A stretch of DNA of 8,800 nt from Spirochaetia bacterium (GTDB lineage Bacteria; Spirochaetota; Spirochaetia; Treponematales; Treponemataceae): the NCBI GenBank assembly GCA_900767955.1, contig CAAGBC010000013.1, positions 1 through 8,800 on the forward strand, given 5' to 3'. Within the stretch, counting starts at the first letter, position 1, and each line of letters begins with the position of its first letter. Position numbers and translations under genes: made by a program. Shown here one piece after another: positions 1-5,612 of this stretch. The notes below the pieces were generated by a model. The model did not search any database and was not told the DNA's origin. It saw only the letters and a program-made list of their open reading frames with translations.

Positions 1-15
1 ACTAACATTCATCAT
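1..15 (-). CDS. Start of an unidentified gene (first five codons only)
   Basis: Reading leftwards from 15 there are two consecutive ATG codons followed by Asn-Val-Ser, and the gene then leaves the window. A perfect GGAGG lies at 21-25, five bases before the first ATG and eight before the second, so translation initiation here is well supported. A near-consensus promoter and a long palindrome lie just upstream (46-100). This arrangement is typical of an autoregulated small operon such as a toxin-antitoxin pair, but five residues do not identify a family, and the antitoxin idea is inference only. Confidence 0.6.
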
Positions 16-45
16 GTGTTCCTCCAAAAAAAAACAAGTAATTTT

Positions 46-70
46 AAGTAATAATAAGTTATTATGACTT
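46..70. promoter_or_regulatory. 25-bp palindromic operator candidate
   Basis: The left arm AAGTAATAATAA (46-57) and the right arm TTATTATGACTT (59-70) are inverted repeats matching at 11 of 12 positions around a single central G at 58. The palindrome starts just downstream of the -10 box at 73-78 and ends about 20 bases before the ribosome-binding site. A dimeric repressor bound here would block transcription initiation. The symmetry is seen in the sequence; the repressor is inferred, and would most likely be the product of the gene itself. Confidence 0.55.
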
Positions 71-72
71 AA

Positions 73-100
73 AATATAATACAAATAAGTAATTTGTCAA
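73..100 (-). promoter_or_regulatory. Sigma70-type promoter for the gene leaving at the left edge
   Basis: On the minus strand a perfect -35 hexamer TTGACA (100-95) is followed by a 16-base spacer and a -10-like TATATT (78-73). The -35 overlaps the stop codon of the GNAT gene ending at 97, so the downstream gene has its own promoter rather than depending on read-through. Confidence 0.65.
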
Positions 101-870
101 GTTTTATTCCACTTTGCTCGGCCGGCAAGTTTTATTTCTGCGTGGCGAAATCCTGCTTCAATGTAGATTTTTTCTGCACTTTCGCCATCAGGCCATAAGT
201 AACAAAGTGAAATTTTGTTTTCCTTACAATATTCAACAAAGGCGTTTATTAAAGTTCTTCCGATTCCCATTTTTCTGTAACTAGAAGAAACAAGTAAATA
301 ATCAACGCGACAAACTTCATCAGTAACATGGGCGTATGTCATACCAACTGGATTTTCCTTGTAAAAAGCTACAAAAAATAATGTATTTTTATTTTGCAAG
401 GATTTTTTTACAACATCAATTCCCCAAGGTTCACCGGATTTTTCAAAAATTTCTGTTCCGTATTCATCTTTCCATTGTTCAAGTTTTTTAATAGTGATTT
501 GTGAATTAGCATTGATAATATTTTTGTCGGACAAAACCATAAACTTTTGTTCTTCTTCCCAAGTTTCAAATCCAAAAGAATTAAGTTTTGTTTTAATTTC
601 TTCAAAAAATCCATCATCAGAAATTGATTGGTAAATAATCGGCGTAATATTTTTGTGGGTGTAAAAATCAATAATATCTTTTAAGACAAAATCTAAATCA
701 GCAATTTTCTTTCTATATATAACTGCGTGATTTGAATCGTAGGAATCTTTGTTTTCTTCGTTATAAAATAAAACGCCGTAATCTCGTTTTTCGTAGTGAG
801 TAATTTCTCGCGGAAACAAATCTTCTTCGGTGTAGATTTTTTCAAACATTTTTTTTCTAAAAATATCCAT
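97..870 (-). CDS. GNAT family N-acetyltransferase (257 aa)
   Basis: This is a predicted cytoplasmic acetyl-CoA-dependent N-acetyltransferase with an unknown substrate. The C-terminal GNAT fold occupies roughly residues 125-250. It includes the beta4 strand VDYLLV followed by the acetyl-CoA pyrophosphate-binding loop RKMGIG (residues 199-204), and a late YIEAGF segment typical of the family. Residues 1-120 form an extra N-terminal domain that I do not recognise. The chosen start is ATG at 870. An upstream TTG at 891 would extend the frame into a hydrolase remnant. From 870, an AAGG lies 11 bases upstream, a rather long spacing, inside that remnant. ATG 849 is possible but lacks a ribosome-binding site. 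The start overlaps by 14 bases the end of a 32-codon hydrolase leader (857-955), so translational coupling is plausible. No terminator is visible after the stop. Confidence 0.85.
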   Translation of the reverse strand: MDIFRKKMFEKIYTEEDLFPREITHYEKRDYGVLFYNEENKDSYDSNHAVIYRKKIADLDFVLKDIIDFYTHKNITPIIYQSISDDGFFEEIKTKLNSFGFETWEEEQKFMVLSDKNIINANSQITIKKLEQWKDEYGTEIFEKSGEPWGIDVVKKSLQNKNTLFFVAFYKENPVGMTYAHVTDEVCRVDYLLVSSSYRKMGIGRTLINAFVEYCKENKISLCYLWPDGESAEKIYIEAGFRHAEIKLAGRAKWNKT

Positions 871-955
871 ATTTTTTTTTGCCTTTTCCAAAACTGATAA
901 AATCTGTTGTATCGCCGTCTATTGTTACTTTGTGATTTTTTGCGTTATAAAACAT
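857..955 (-). pseudogene. 5' fragment of the alpha/beta hydrolase gene, now a 32-codon mini-ORF
   Basis: Positions 872-955 match the first 84 bases of the intact hydrolase gene (6342-6425) with one mismatch (930 versus 6400, giving Lys for Thr at codon 9). Homology stops in an A-tract that carries one extra A here, and the frame runs on as KYGYF to a TAG at 857-859. Upstream sequence differs from the other copies directly at the ATG. An AAGGAG eight bases before the ATG, just after the YafQ stop, gives it a fresh ribosome-binding site. It cannot encode a hydrolase, but it may be translated as a leader coupling YafQ to the downstream GNAT gene. Confidence 0.8.
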
Positions 956-971
956 GGGGAGGACTCCTTGC

Positions 972-1247
972 TTAGAATAATTCCGAATGGGAACCTGTGC
1001 GGGTTAAAGTTAAAATCAATTCTGTTTTGTTTTTTGTGTAAATAAGTAGCCAATCTGGGCTAATGTGCAATTCTCTAAAACCTTTCCAATCGCCTTTTAG
1101 TTCATGGTCTTTGTATTTTACAGGAAGTTTTTTGCCAGATTTTAACAAGATTAAAACATCTTTCATTTTATTCATGTCATAATTTCGTTTTTGAGCTAGC
1201 TTTAAATCTTTTTTAAAAGAGTTTGTATATACTAATTCATAAGTCAT
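972..1247 (-). CDS. yafQ: YafQ-family type II toxin (mRNA endoribonuclease)
   Basis: This 91-residue RelE/ParE-superfamily toxin is expected to act at the ribosome and cleave mRNA during translation. The C-terminal half carries the YafQ signature, including the segments HELKGDWKGFRELHI, PDWLLIY and RTGSHSELF. Residues corresponding to the catalytic set described for E. coli YafQ are present: His48, His61, Asp65, Trp66, Arg83, His87 and the C-terminal Phe91. The toxin therefore looks intact and active. It lies three bases after the antitoxin stop, the usual antitoxin-first order, and depends on the antitoxin's promoter. Its stop is followed after 16 bases by a hydrolase 5' fragment and then a GNAT gene, which may be co-transcribed. 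Confidence 0.93.
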   Translation of the reverse strand: MTYELVYTNSFKKDLKLAQKRNYDMNKMKDVLILLKSGKKLPVKYKDHELKGDWKGFRELHISPDWLLIYTKNKTELILTLTRTGSHSELF

Positions 1248-1250
1248 ATA

Positions 1251-1553
1251 TCAAACTCCATATTTAGGTTCATCTTCCGCTACATTTAGAATATCATCCA
1301 TCATTTCAGATACAGAATCATAGCGTTTTGCAGGGATTTTTCCTTCGGAAATGGCTTTTGCTTCTTCAAAAGCTGCGATTGTTTCCTCATTCCATTCAGG
1401 TTCTAGTTCCAAAGAAAAAGGAATACTGCGAGTTGCGTTTACTTTTTTTATAAAAATGTTTATTGCTGTGGAAATATTCATGCCAAGTTTGTTGCAAATT
1501 GAATTAAAAAGTTCTTTATCTTCTTGTTCCACATTTACAGTAATTGCTGCCAT
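1251..1553 (-). CDS. dinJ: DinJ/RelB-family antitoxin
   Basis: This 100-residue antitoxin pairs with the YafQ toxin immediately downstream. The N-terminal part (about residues 3-45) is a ribbon-helix-helix dimerisation and DNA-binding domain: the strand AAITVNVEQ, then helices around LFNSICNKLGMNISTAINIFI. The remainder, rich in Glu, is the toxin-wrapping tail. ATG 1553 has an AAGGTGG site six bases upstream. Members of this family repress their own operon, with the toxin as co-repressor. The promoter and palindrome at 1566-1618 fit that mode of control. By analogy with E. coli DinJ-YafQ, antitoxin degradation under stress would free the toxin; that is family knowledge, not seen here. Confidence 0.92.
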   Translation of the reverse strand: MAAITVNVEQEDKELFNSICNKLGMNISTAINIFIKKVNATRSIPFSLELEPEWNEETIAAFEEAKAISEGKIPAKRYDSVSEMMDDILNVAEDEPKYGV

Positions 1554-1565
1554 ATTATACCACCT

Positions 1566-1584
1566 TATAATATATTGTATTATA
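1566..1584. promoter_or_regulatory. Operator candidate for DinJ-YafQ autoregulation
   Basis: The inverted repeat TATAATA-N5-TATTATA has perfect 7-base arms. It lies between the -10 box (1590-1595) and the ribosome-binding site (1560-1566). This is where a ribbon-helix-helix antitoxin dimer would be expected to bind to repress the operon. The A/T-only arms make chance symmetry a real possibility in such A+T-rich DNA. Confidence 0.5.
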
Positions 1585-1589
1585 CTAAT

Positions 1590-1618
1590 AATATAAGATG
1601 TTATATGTATATCGTCAA
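1590..1618 (-). promoter_or_regulatory. Promoter of the dinJ-yafQ operon
   Basis: On the minus strand, -35 TTGACG (1618-1613), a 17-base spacer and -10 TATATT (1595-1590) form a good sigma70-type promoter. It sits in the 90-base gap between the upstream GNAT gene and dinJ, which makes the toxin-antitoxin pair a separately expressed module. Confidence 0.65.
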
Positions 1619-1643
1619 GAAATTTATATTAGAAATATTAATT

Positions 1644-2126
1644 TTAGAAAAGTTTTTCCATATATCCACAAGTGAAAGGGAAAAAATCAAATTTTTCTGT
1701 TCCTTTATGGATAAATCCAAAAGATTCGTACCAGTTTCGTAAAACTTTATTTTCTTCAACAATTCCGATGTTCATTTTTGTACAATTAAATTCTTTTGCA
1801 CTTTGAAAAGCATGTTCTAAAAGTTTTTTTCCAATGTTTTTATGCCGAGCAGAAGGTAATACACACAGATTATTTAATTCACATTCATTATTGTCTTGTA
1901 AGGCTAATGAATAAAATCCTAGGATATTTTCTTGTTCATAAAATGCAAACATTAACCTGTGTTCTTCGAGTAGTTGATTCTTTAACTTTTCTTCGGTCAT
2001 GGAAAAAGCTGTGAATCCCGGAGCATTTGTTGGAGTAAAACCAAATTCATTTGCTACTGTTGAAAAACTTTCCCTTATCACATTAACGCATTCAGAAATA
2101 TTTTGTTCATCAATCTTTTTTATCAT
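1644..2126 (-). CDS. GNAT family N-acetyltransferase (160 aa)
   Basis: This single-domain cytoplasmic acetyl-CoA-dependent acetyltransferase has an unknown substrate. It shows the GNAT order: an N-terminal strand-helix (MIKKIDEQNISECVNVI), a central sheet around LMFAFYEQENILGFYSL, then the beta4/alpha3 region LNNLCVLPSARHKNIGKKLL (about residues 84-103), and a late NWYESFGFI strand. The pyrophosphate loop reads RHKNIG, with Asn where the usual R-x-x-G-x-G/A pattern has its first Gly. ATG 2126 is chosen because AAAGGAAA ends eight bases upstream. The longer frame to 2165 overlaps the previous gene and lacks this support. The ribosome-binding site overlaps the stop of the DUF3795 gene at 2137, so the two are co-translated in one operon. 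Confidence 0.88.
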   Translation of the reverse strand: MIKKIDEQNISECVNVIRESFSTVANEFGFTPTNAPGFTAFSMTEEKLKNQLLEEHRLMFAFYEQENILGFYSLALQDNNECELNNLCVLPSARHKNIGKKLLEHAFQSAKEFNCTKMNIGIVEENKVLRNWYESFGFIHKGTEKFDFFPFTCGYMEKLF

Positions 2127-2136
2127 AAAGTTTCCT

Positions 2137-2514
2137 TTACTTTTCCAGATTTTCCTTTTTTTCAAAAAATGCTTTTTCTAGCATCTGATATTCTTCCGAA
2201 GAACAAAGTTTTTTACAAGTGATTTTGTATTCTTCGGAACGGGCCAACATGGATTTTATTTTTTCACAAGGGAAATTTTTGCATTGGTTGCATTTTTCAA
2301 CATTGTGATTTTTTGTACATTCCACCAAGTCATAAGTACATTTTTTGTGTGAGGAACAAGCTGCGCATTTTATTTCTTCAGTTGAAACAATTCTGTCACG
2401 CCAACCAACACGATACCAAAGTTCAGCAACTTTTTGTAAATCCGCTTCGGTCTTTGCGTTGTATCTTGGGCAAAAATTGCAGTTATCTCCGCATAAAGTT
2501 ATTTTTTCTGTCAT
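2137..2514 (-). CDS. DUF3795-type cysteine-rich protein (125 aa)
   Basis: This small cytoplasmic protein resembles the DUF3795 family, whose function is unknown. It has twelve Cys residues, mostly in short-spaced groups: CGDNCNFC (8-15), CAAC (50-53) with C59 and C66, and CNQCKNFPC (75-83). That is the pattern of a metal-binding, zinc-ribbon-like protein. The helical stretch EADLQKVAELWYRVGWRD (23-40) separates the first and second groups and resembles the family's conserved core. Start ATG 2514 is preceded by AAGGG with an eight-base spacing. A longer in-frame reading to 2697 would overlap the membrane-protein gene and is rejected. The upstream gene's stop lies 11 bases away and the GNAT start follows directly, so it is the middle gene of a three-gene operon. 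Confidence 0.8.
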   Translation of the reverse strand: MTEKITLCGDNCNFCPRYNAKTEADLQKVAELWYRVGWRDRIVSTEEIKCAACSSHKKCTYDLVECTKNHNVEKCNQCKNFPCEKIKSMLARSEEYKITCKKLCSSEEYQMLEKAFFEKKENLEK

Positions 2515-2525
2515 AGAGATTTCCC

Positions 2526-3020
2526 TTATATTTTCAAAATAAAATGTATAATACAGCCTGATGATAACGCCACAATGAGTCCTAAAATAATTCCTATAAA
2601 AGCACCTTTTACATGAAAAAAATAATCTTTGTATTCTTTTTCCATATCTTCTGTGCCAGGAATTTTTAATTTTTTGCTGTGACAAAAAATTCCCCAATCT
2701 AATACAATTAAATCATAAAGATTCACAACCAAAAAGATTGTAAACACATGAATAAAAGTTGATTTAAAATTTTTGCATTTTGATAGATATGCAATTAATG
2801 TCAAAACAAATATAAATAACACAATTCCAAACATTTTTGTTGCAATGTGTTTTTTTTCTTTTTGCTTAATTGCTCCTTTGTACTGCGGAAGTTCTTCAAC
2901 TCTTTGTCTAATTTTAGGTGGATAAGACATTATCATCTTTATTGGATCTTTATATTGTGCAGGTAAGATAAGTAATGTAAAAAGTAAACAACATATCAAG
3001 CATTGAATAAATAAAATCAT
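2526..3020 (-). CDS. Four-helix membrane protein of unknown function (164 aa)
   Basis: I do not recognise the family. Four hydrophobic segments are visible at about residues 3-20, 63-79, 88-107 and 138-161, so it should be an integral inner-membrane protein. Two polar stretches look conserved in style: SYPPKIRQRVEELPQYKG after the first helix, and KLKIPGTEDMEKEYKDYFF between helices three and four. The former reads like a cytoplasmic amphipathic or recognition loop. No transport or enzyme motif is visible. ATG 3020 has an AAGGAAA site at good spacing. It is the first gene of the run with DUF3795 (stop 11 bases before that start) and GNAT, which suggests co-expression but no clear joint role. 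Confidence 0.75.
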   Translation of the reverse strand: MILFIQCLICCLLFTLLILPAQYKDPIKMIMSYPPKIRQRVEELPQYKGAIKQKEKKHIATKMFGIVLFIFVLTLIAYLSKCKNFKSTFIHVFTIFLVVNLYDLIVLDWGIFCHSKKLKIPGTEDMEKEYKDYFFHVKGAFIGIILGLIVALSSGCIIHFILKI

Positions 3021-3048
3021 TTTTGTTTCCTTAATTTTTTTTATTTCT

Positions 3049-3076
3049 ATATTAAATTTATTTTATCTTTTGTTAA
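3049..3076 (-). promoter_or_regulatory. Possible promoter for the membrane protein-DUF3795-GNAT operon
   Basis: On the minus strand, TTAACA (3076-3071), a 16-base spacer and TAATAT (3054-3049) could serve as -35 and -10 boxes about 30 bases before the start at 3020. The terminator at 3289-3334 isolates this operon from the one upstream, so a promoter is needed in this gap. The exact hexamers are uncertain in such A+T-rich sequence. I see nothing else in 3077-3160. Confidence 0.35.
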
Positions 3077-3164
3077 ATCGTACAAGGCTTAAACTGTGCA
3101 TTGATTTGGAAAATAATACACTTACAAAATAACAGTATTAATTTATGATGTAGTTATTGGAAAT

Positions 3165-3252
3165 GCCTAAAATTCAGGCTACGGTTTCGCAGGGGCTCAA
3201 CCGAGACTCGCTAAAACTGCTGCGTCACTCGCAGTTTTCCGGTTTTCAACCG
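3165..3252. repeat. G+C-rich multi-hairpin intergenic element
   Basis: This stretch is clearly richer in G+C than its surroundings and contains four inverted repeats in a row. They are GCCT/AGGC (3165-3168 and 3176-3179), CGGTT/AACCG (3182-3186 and 3199-3203), AAAACTGC/GCAGTTTT (3213-3220 and 3231-3238) and CGGTT/AACCG (3240-3244 and 3248-3252). Because the second and fourth stems are identical, the outer arms can also pair with each other around the central hairpin, giving one long nested structure. It resembles dispersed intergenic repeats of bacterial chromosomes. A structured RNA or recombination site is possible. Only one copy is present in this window. Confidence 0.55.
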
Positions 3253-3288
3253 TCGCTCCCTATCTCTTACATTAATAAAGATAAAGAG

Positions 3289-3334
3289 TAAAAAAATAAA
3301 GCCGCCCATAGTCTGACACACTGTTGGCGGCTTA
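3289..3334 (-). terminator. Rho-independent terminator after the restriction-modification operon
   Basis: On the minus strand AAGCCGCC pairs perfectly with GGCGGCTT (8 bp, arms 3326-3333 and 3299-3306) around a 19-base loop. A TATTTTTTT tract follows. It lies about 60 bases after the end of the hydrolase 3' fragment and closes the transcript carrying the methyltransferase and endonuclease genes. Confidence 0.75.
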
Positions 3335-3396
3335 TAACCAAAAATTCGTGGAGACGACCAAATGAATTTGGGCATTTCCTTTCTTTTAATATACAC

Positions 3397-3519
3397 CTAC
3401 TTATCTATTTTTTCAAGTAAAGTTTCATTCCCCATACAAAACTCATACACAGTCTTGTTAAAATCCTTTCCTTCTTCGTAAAGAGCGTGGCCGAATTTTT
3501 CGTAAGTTTTTAGTTTTGC
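3397..3519 (-). pseudogene. 3' fragment of an alpha/beta hydrolase gene
   Basis: Positions 3437-3519 match the 3' end of the intact hydrolase gene (5629-5711) at 77 of 83 bases. They encode the end of the protein from Ala239 on, including the catalytic-His segment KFGHA. After that the sequence diverges: this copy continues as MGNETLLEKIDK to a TAG at 3397-3399, whereas the intact gene ends in CGER. It therefore comes from a diverged paralogue or allele and not from a very recent duplication. It begins 10 bases after the endonuclease stop, has no start codon of its own, and is read only if ribosomes or transcripts run through. Confidence 0.85.
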
Positions 3520-3529
3520 TATTAATCCA

Positions 3530-4486
3530 TCAATTTAACCAAAAAGAATTTATTGTCATAATAGTAGTTGGCATTCCAATTATTTGAATATCAAATTTTA
3601 AACTTGGCTCAACTATTGTTGAAGCATTATGAATTCGGAAACTAAATTGCCATCCTCCATCTAAATACAATTCTACAGTATTTTTAGAAAAAGGTTTAAA
3701 ATCGAAGGAGACTATCCTTGTTGGCAAAATAACAGTAGGAATTATCTTTTTTGGTTTTTCTTTTTTTGCAGCTTTGTTTAATGTACCATGCAAATTGTAA
3801 GTTTGAATTTGCGTCATTTGCTTTGAGTCAATACTAATTATTTTGTAAAAGTCATAACTACCAAGCAAATACTCAACTAACTTACGAGGAATAGATTTAT
3901 CTTGTCCATAAGATTTTTCAATTTCGTTTTTGAATGCTCTTAGTAAAGGAACATATATTTTTTCATCTTTATCATACATATCATGCCAAGCCATTCCTCT
4001 TTTCTTACATTGCTCTAGAAAATCAAAAATAGGAGAAATATTTTTCCAATATTCTGCTGAACATGATTTATTATACCATTTTTTACCAAAATCAATAGTT
4101 GGACTCAATCGACTGTGTTTTACAGCAAAATGATTATGTTTTATACTTAAACCAATTTCCCATTTTATTCCATTACGAATAATTAAAATATCTCTTATAT
4201 CACCTTCCTCTCCTTTTCTATCAGATTGAATTAGGAGAGTAACAATATCATCATCCACTTCCGTAATTAATGGTTCAAATTCAAATAGAATACCAACTGC
4301 AGTTAAAGAACTTAATGTTAAAATATTTTGTAAATCTTCATCAATTAGATTCCATGCTCGTTCTGCTGCTTCAAATGAAGAATTTTTCTCAATTTGAACT
4401 TTCCTATATTTTTCAATTTCAGATTTAAGCGAACATAAACAAATATACTCATATGCACGTCCTCTGTTATTACTTTCACTGCTCAT
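3530..4486 (-). CDS. HaeIII-family type II restriction endonuclease (predicted GGCC-specific)
   Basis: This 318-residue protein matches what I recall of R.HaeIII along most of its length: an N-terminus like MSSESNNRGRAYEY, the segments WEIGLSIKHNHFAVKHSRLS (109-128) and DFGKKWY, then LVEYLLGSYDFYKI, and near the end ELYLDGGWQFSFRIHNAS. The predicted cleavage site is GG^CC in unmodified DNA. The GDIRD and WEIGLSIK segments supply acidic residues (Asp96, Asp99, Glu110) and Lys116, candidates for a PD-(D/E)xK-like metal site; that assignment is inference. The start ATG lies one base after the methyltransferase stop, with GGAGGGG inside the end of that gene, so the two are translationally coupled with the methylase first. 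The frame is intact. The stop is followed 10 bases later by a hydrolase fragment. Confidence 0.92.
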   Translation of the reverse strand: MSSESNNRGRAYEYICLCSLKSEIEKYRKVQIEKNSSFEAAERAWNLIDEDLQNILTLSSLTAVGILFEFEPLITEVDDDIVTLLIQSDRKGEEGDIRDILIIRNGIKWEIGLSIKHNHFAVKHSRLSPTIDFGKKWYNKSCSAEYWKNISPIFDFLEQCKKRGMAWHDMYDKDEKIYVPLLRAFKNEIEKSYGQDKSIPRKLVEYLLGSYDFYKIISIDSKQMTQIQTYNLHGTLNKAAKKEKPKKIIPTVILPTRIVSFDFKPFSKNTVELYLDGGWQFSFRIHNASTIVEPSLKFDIQIIGMPTTIMTINSFWLN

Positions 4487-4487
4487 T

Positions 4488-5480
4488 CTACCCCTCCAAT
4501 TCTTTTTTTATAGCAATGCCAATTTCATAAGCCAAATTAACTGGAACAGCATTTCCAATCATTTTGTATGCATTATCTGCATTCGTATAAATAAATTTAA
4601 AATCATCTGGGAAACCTTGAACTCTTGCGATTTCTCGGACAGTCATTCTTCGATACAGATTTTCTTTACCAGGAGCAAATTGACATTTATTTAATCCTAT
4701 TTTTTCCATTTTTGGAGCTTGAGGATGAAGCTGACATTGACGACCAGATGCCTGAACTGTAAAAGCTTGTTCATTCCAATCTTTTACACGATTACGACTC
4801 ATAAAGATTGGTGAATAATCACCGGTAAAATATTCATTATTATTTATTGCTGCAGGATTATGCTTGTTATGTGGTAAGGTTGGAACAGCACTATCTTTTA
4901 AATCCCAAATTATATCTTTAAGAGTAATTTTATCTTCTTTATTTTCTGTTGATCCTTTTGGAAAAGTAAAATTGATTCCTAAATCATCTCTAAATCCAAT
5001 ATAAAAAACTCGTTTTCTTTCTTGGGCTACCCCATAATCTTTTGCATTTACTAATGTAAGTGAAACAGTATAACCACACTCCTTAAACATTTTTAGAATA
5101 TTTTGAACAGCTTCCGAATGTCTATTTGCAAGCATACCACTTACATTTTCTGCTAAAAAAAATTTAGGTTTTTTATCGTTGAGAATTCTGATATATTCAA
5201 AAAAAAGTTTTCCACGAGCATCATTTATTCCACGCAAAGATCCTGCCTCTGACCACGATTGACAAGGTGGACCACCTATAATACCATCTATTTCATCAGG
5301 GAAATCTGATTCTTTTATATTTCGTATATCACCTTCGATAAGTTGTGTTTTTGGATGATTGATTTTAAAAGTTTCCCAAATTGTTTTATCAAATTCATTA
5401 GCTATAGGAATTTCAAAACCTGCTTTTTCAAACCCTAAATCCAGACCACCACATCCACTAAAAAGACTTATTACTTTCAT
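4488..5480 (-). CDS. HaeIII-family DNA cytosine-5 methyltransferase (predicted GGCC-specific)
   Basis: This 330-residue C5-cytosine methyltransferase uses S-adenosylmethionine. It is expected to methylate the internal C of GGCC and so protect host DNA from the adjacent endonuclease. All landmark motifs are present: motif I SLFSGCGGLDLGFEKAGF (5-22), the catalytic PPCQSWS (Cys73), ENV (111-113), QERKRVFYIGFR (153-164), RRMTVREIARVQGFPDDF (277-294) and the C-terminal GNAVPVNLAYEIG (309-321). The target-recognition region, with TVQASGRQCQLHPQAP (241-256), is very close to M.HaeIII as I remember it. ATG 5480 has GAGG nine bases upstream. No controller (C) protein or Vsr endonuclease gene accompanies it, so timing presumably relies on gene order and promoter strength. 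Confidence 0.95.
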   Translation of the reverse strand: MKVISLFSGCGGLDLGFEKAGFEIPIANEFDKTIWETFKINHPKTQLIEGDIRNIKESDFPDEIDGIIGGPPCQSWSEAGSLRGINDARGKLFFEYIRILNDKKPKFFLAENVSGMLANRHSEAVQNILKMFKECGYTVSLTLVNAKDYGVAQERKRVFYIGFRDDLGINFTFPKGSTENKEDKITLKDIIWDLKDSAVPTLPHNKHNPAAINNNEYFTGDYSPIFMSRNRVKDWNEQAFTVQASGRQCQLHPQAPKMEKIGLNKCQFAPGKENLYRRMTVREIARVQGFPDDFKFIYTNADNAYKMIGNAVPVNLAYEIGIAIKKELEG

Positions 5481-5542
5481 AACAAATTTCCTCTTGAAAA
5501 TAATATCGATACTTATAATATTAGTTTCATTTATTCAACATT

Positions 5543-5548
5543 ATTATA
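5543..5548 (-). promoter_or_regulatory. Candidate -10 box for the restriction-modification operon
   Basis: A perfect TATAAT on the minus strand lies about 60 bases before the methyltransferase start, in the 132-base gap after the intact hydrolase. No good -35 hexamer sits at the standard distance, so the promoter call is weak. The gap also has an AT-only inverted repeat (5581-5605). Confidence 0.35.
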
Positions 5549-5612
5549 CTATACTTCAGTCAAATATATCCACATAGTTTTTTGTTTTAAAATCTTCAAA
5601 ACAAATTTTCCT

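Noticed and set aside
871..891. TTG start at 891 for the left GNAT gene
   Set aside because: These codons are an out-of-frame reading of the hydrolase remnant. ATG 870 is the first start specific to the GNAT gene.
1351..1596. Plus-strand open frames opposite dinJ and other genes
   Set aside because: They are antisense shadows of well-identified minus-strand genes and lack ribosome-binding sites and recognisable domains.
2515..2697. N-terminal extension of the DUF3795 gene to 2697
   Set aside because: It overlaps the membrane-protein gene in another frame, and ATG 2514 has a strong, well-placed ribosome-binding site.
3165..3334. Integron attC recombination site
   Set aside because: The toxin-antitoxin/GNAT/restriction content and the hairpins suggest a cassette array. 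However, a correctly spaced RYYYAAC...GTTRRRY pair is absent, other gene boundaries have no similar sites, and no integrase is present.
3211..3396. 61-codon minus-strand frame starting at a GTG and rich in Arg/Lys near its end
   Set aside because: It runs through the terminator hairpin and the multi-hairpin element and has no properly spaced ribosome-binding site. It is best explained as a chance frame through repeat sequence.
5581..5605. Terminator after the intact hydrolase (TTTGTTTT/AAAACAAA inverted repeat)
   Set aside because: The stem is almost purely A/T and is not followed by a T-tract on the transcribed strand, so termination is unlikely.
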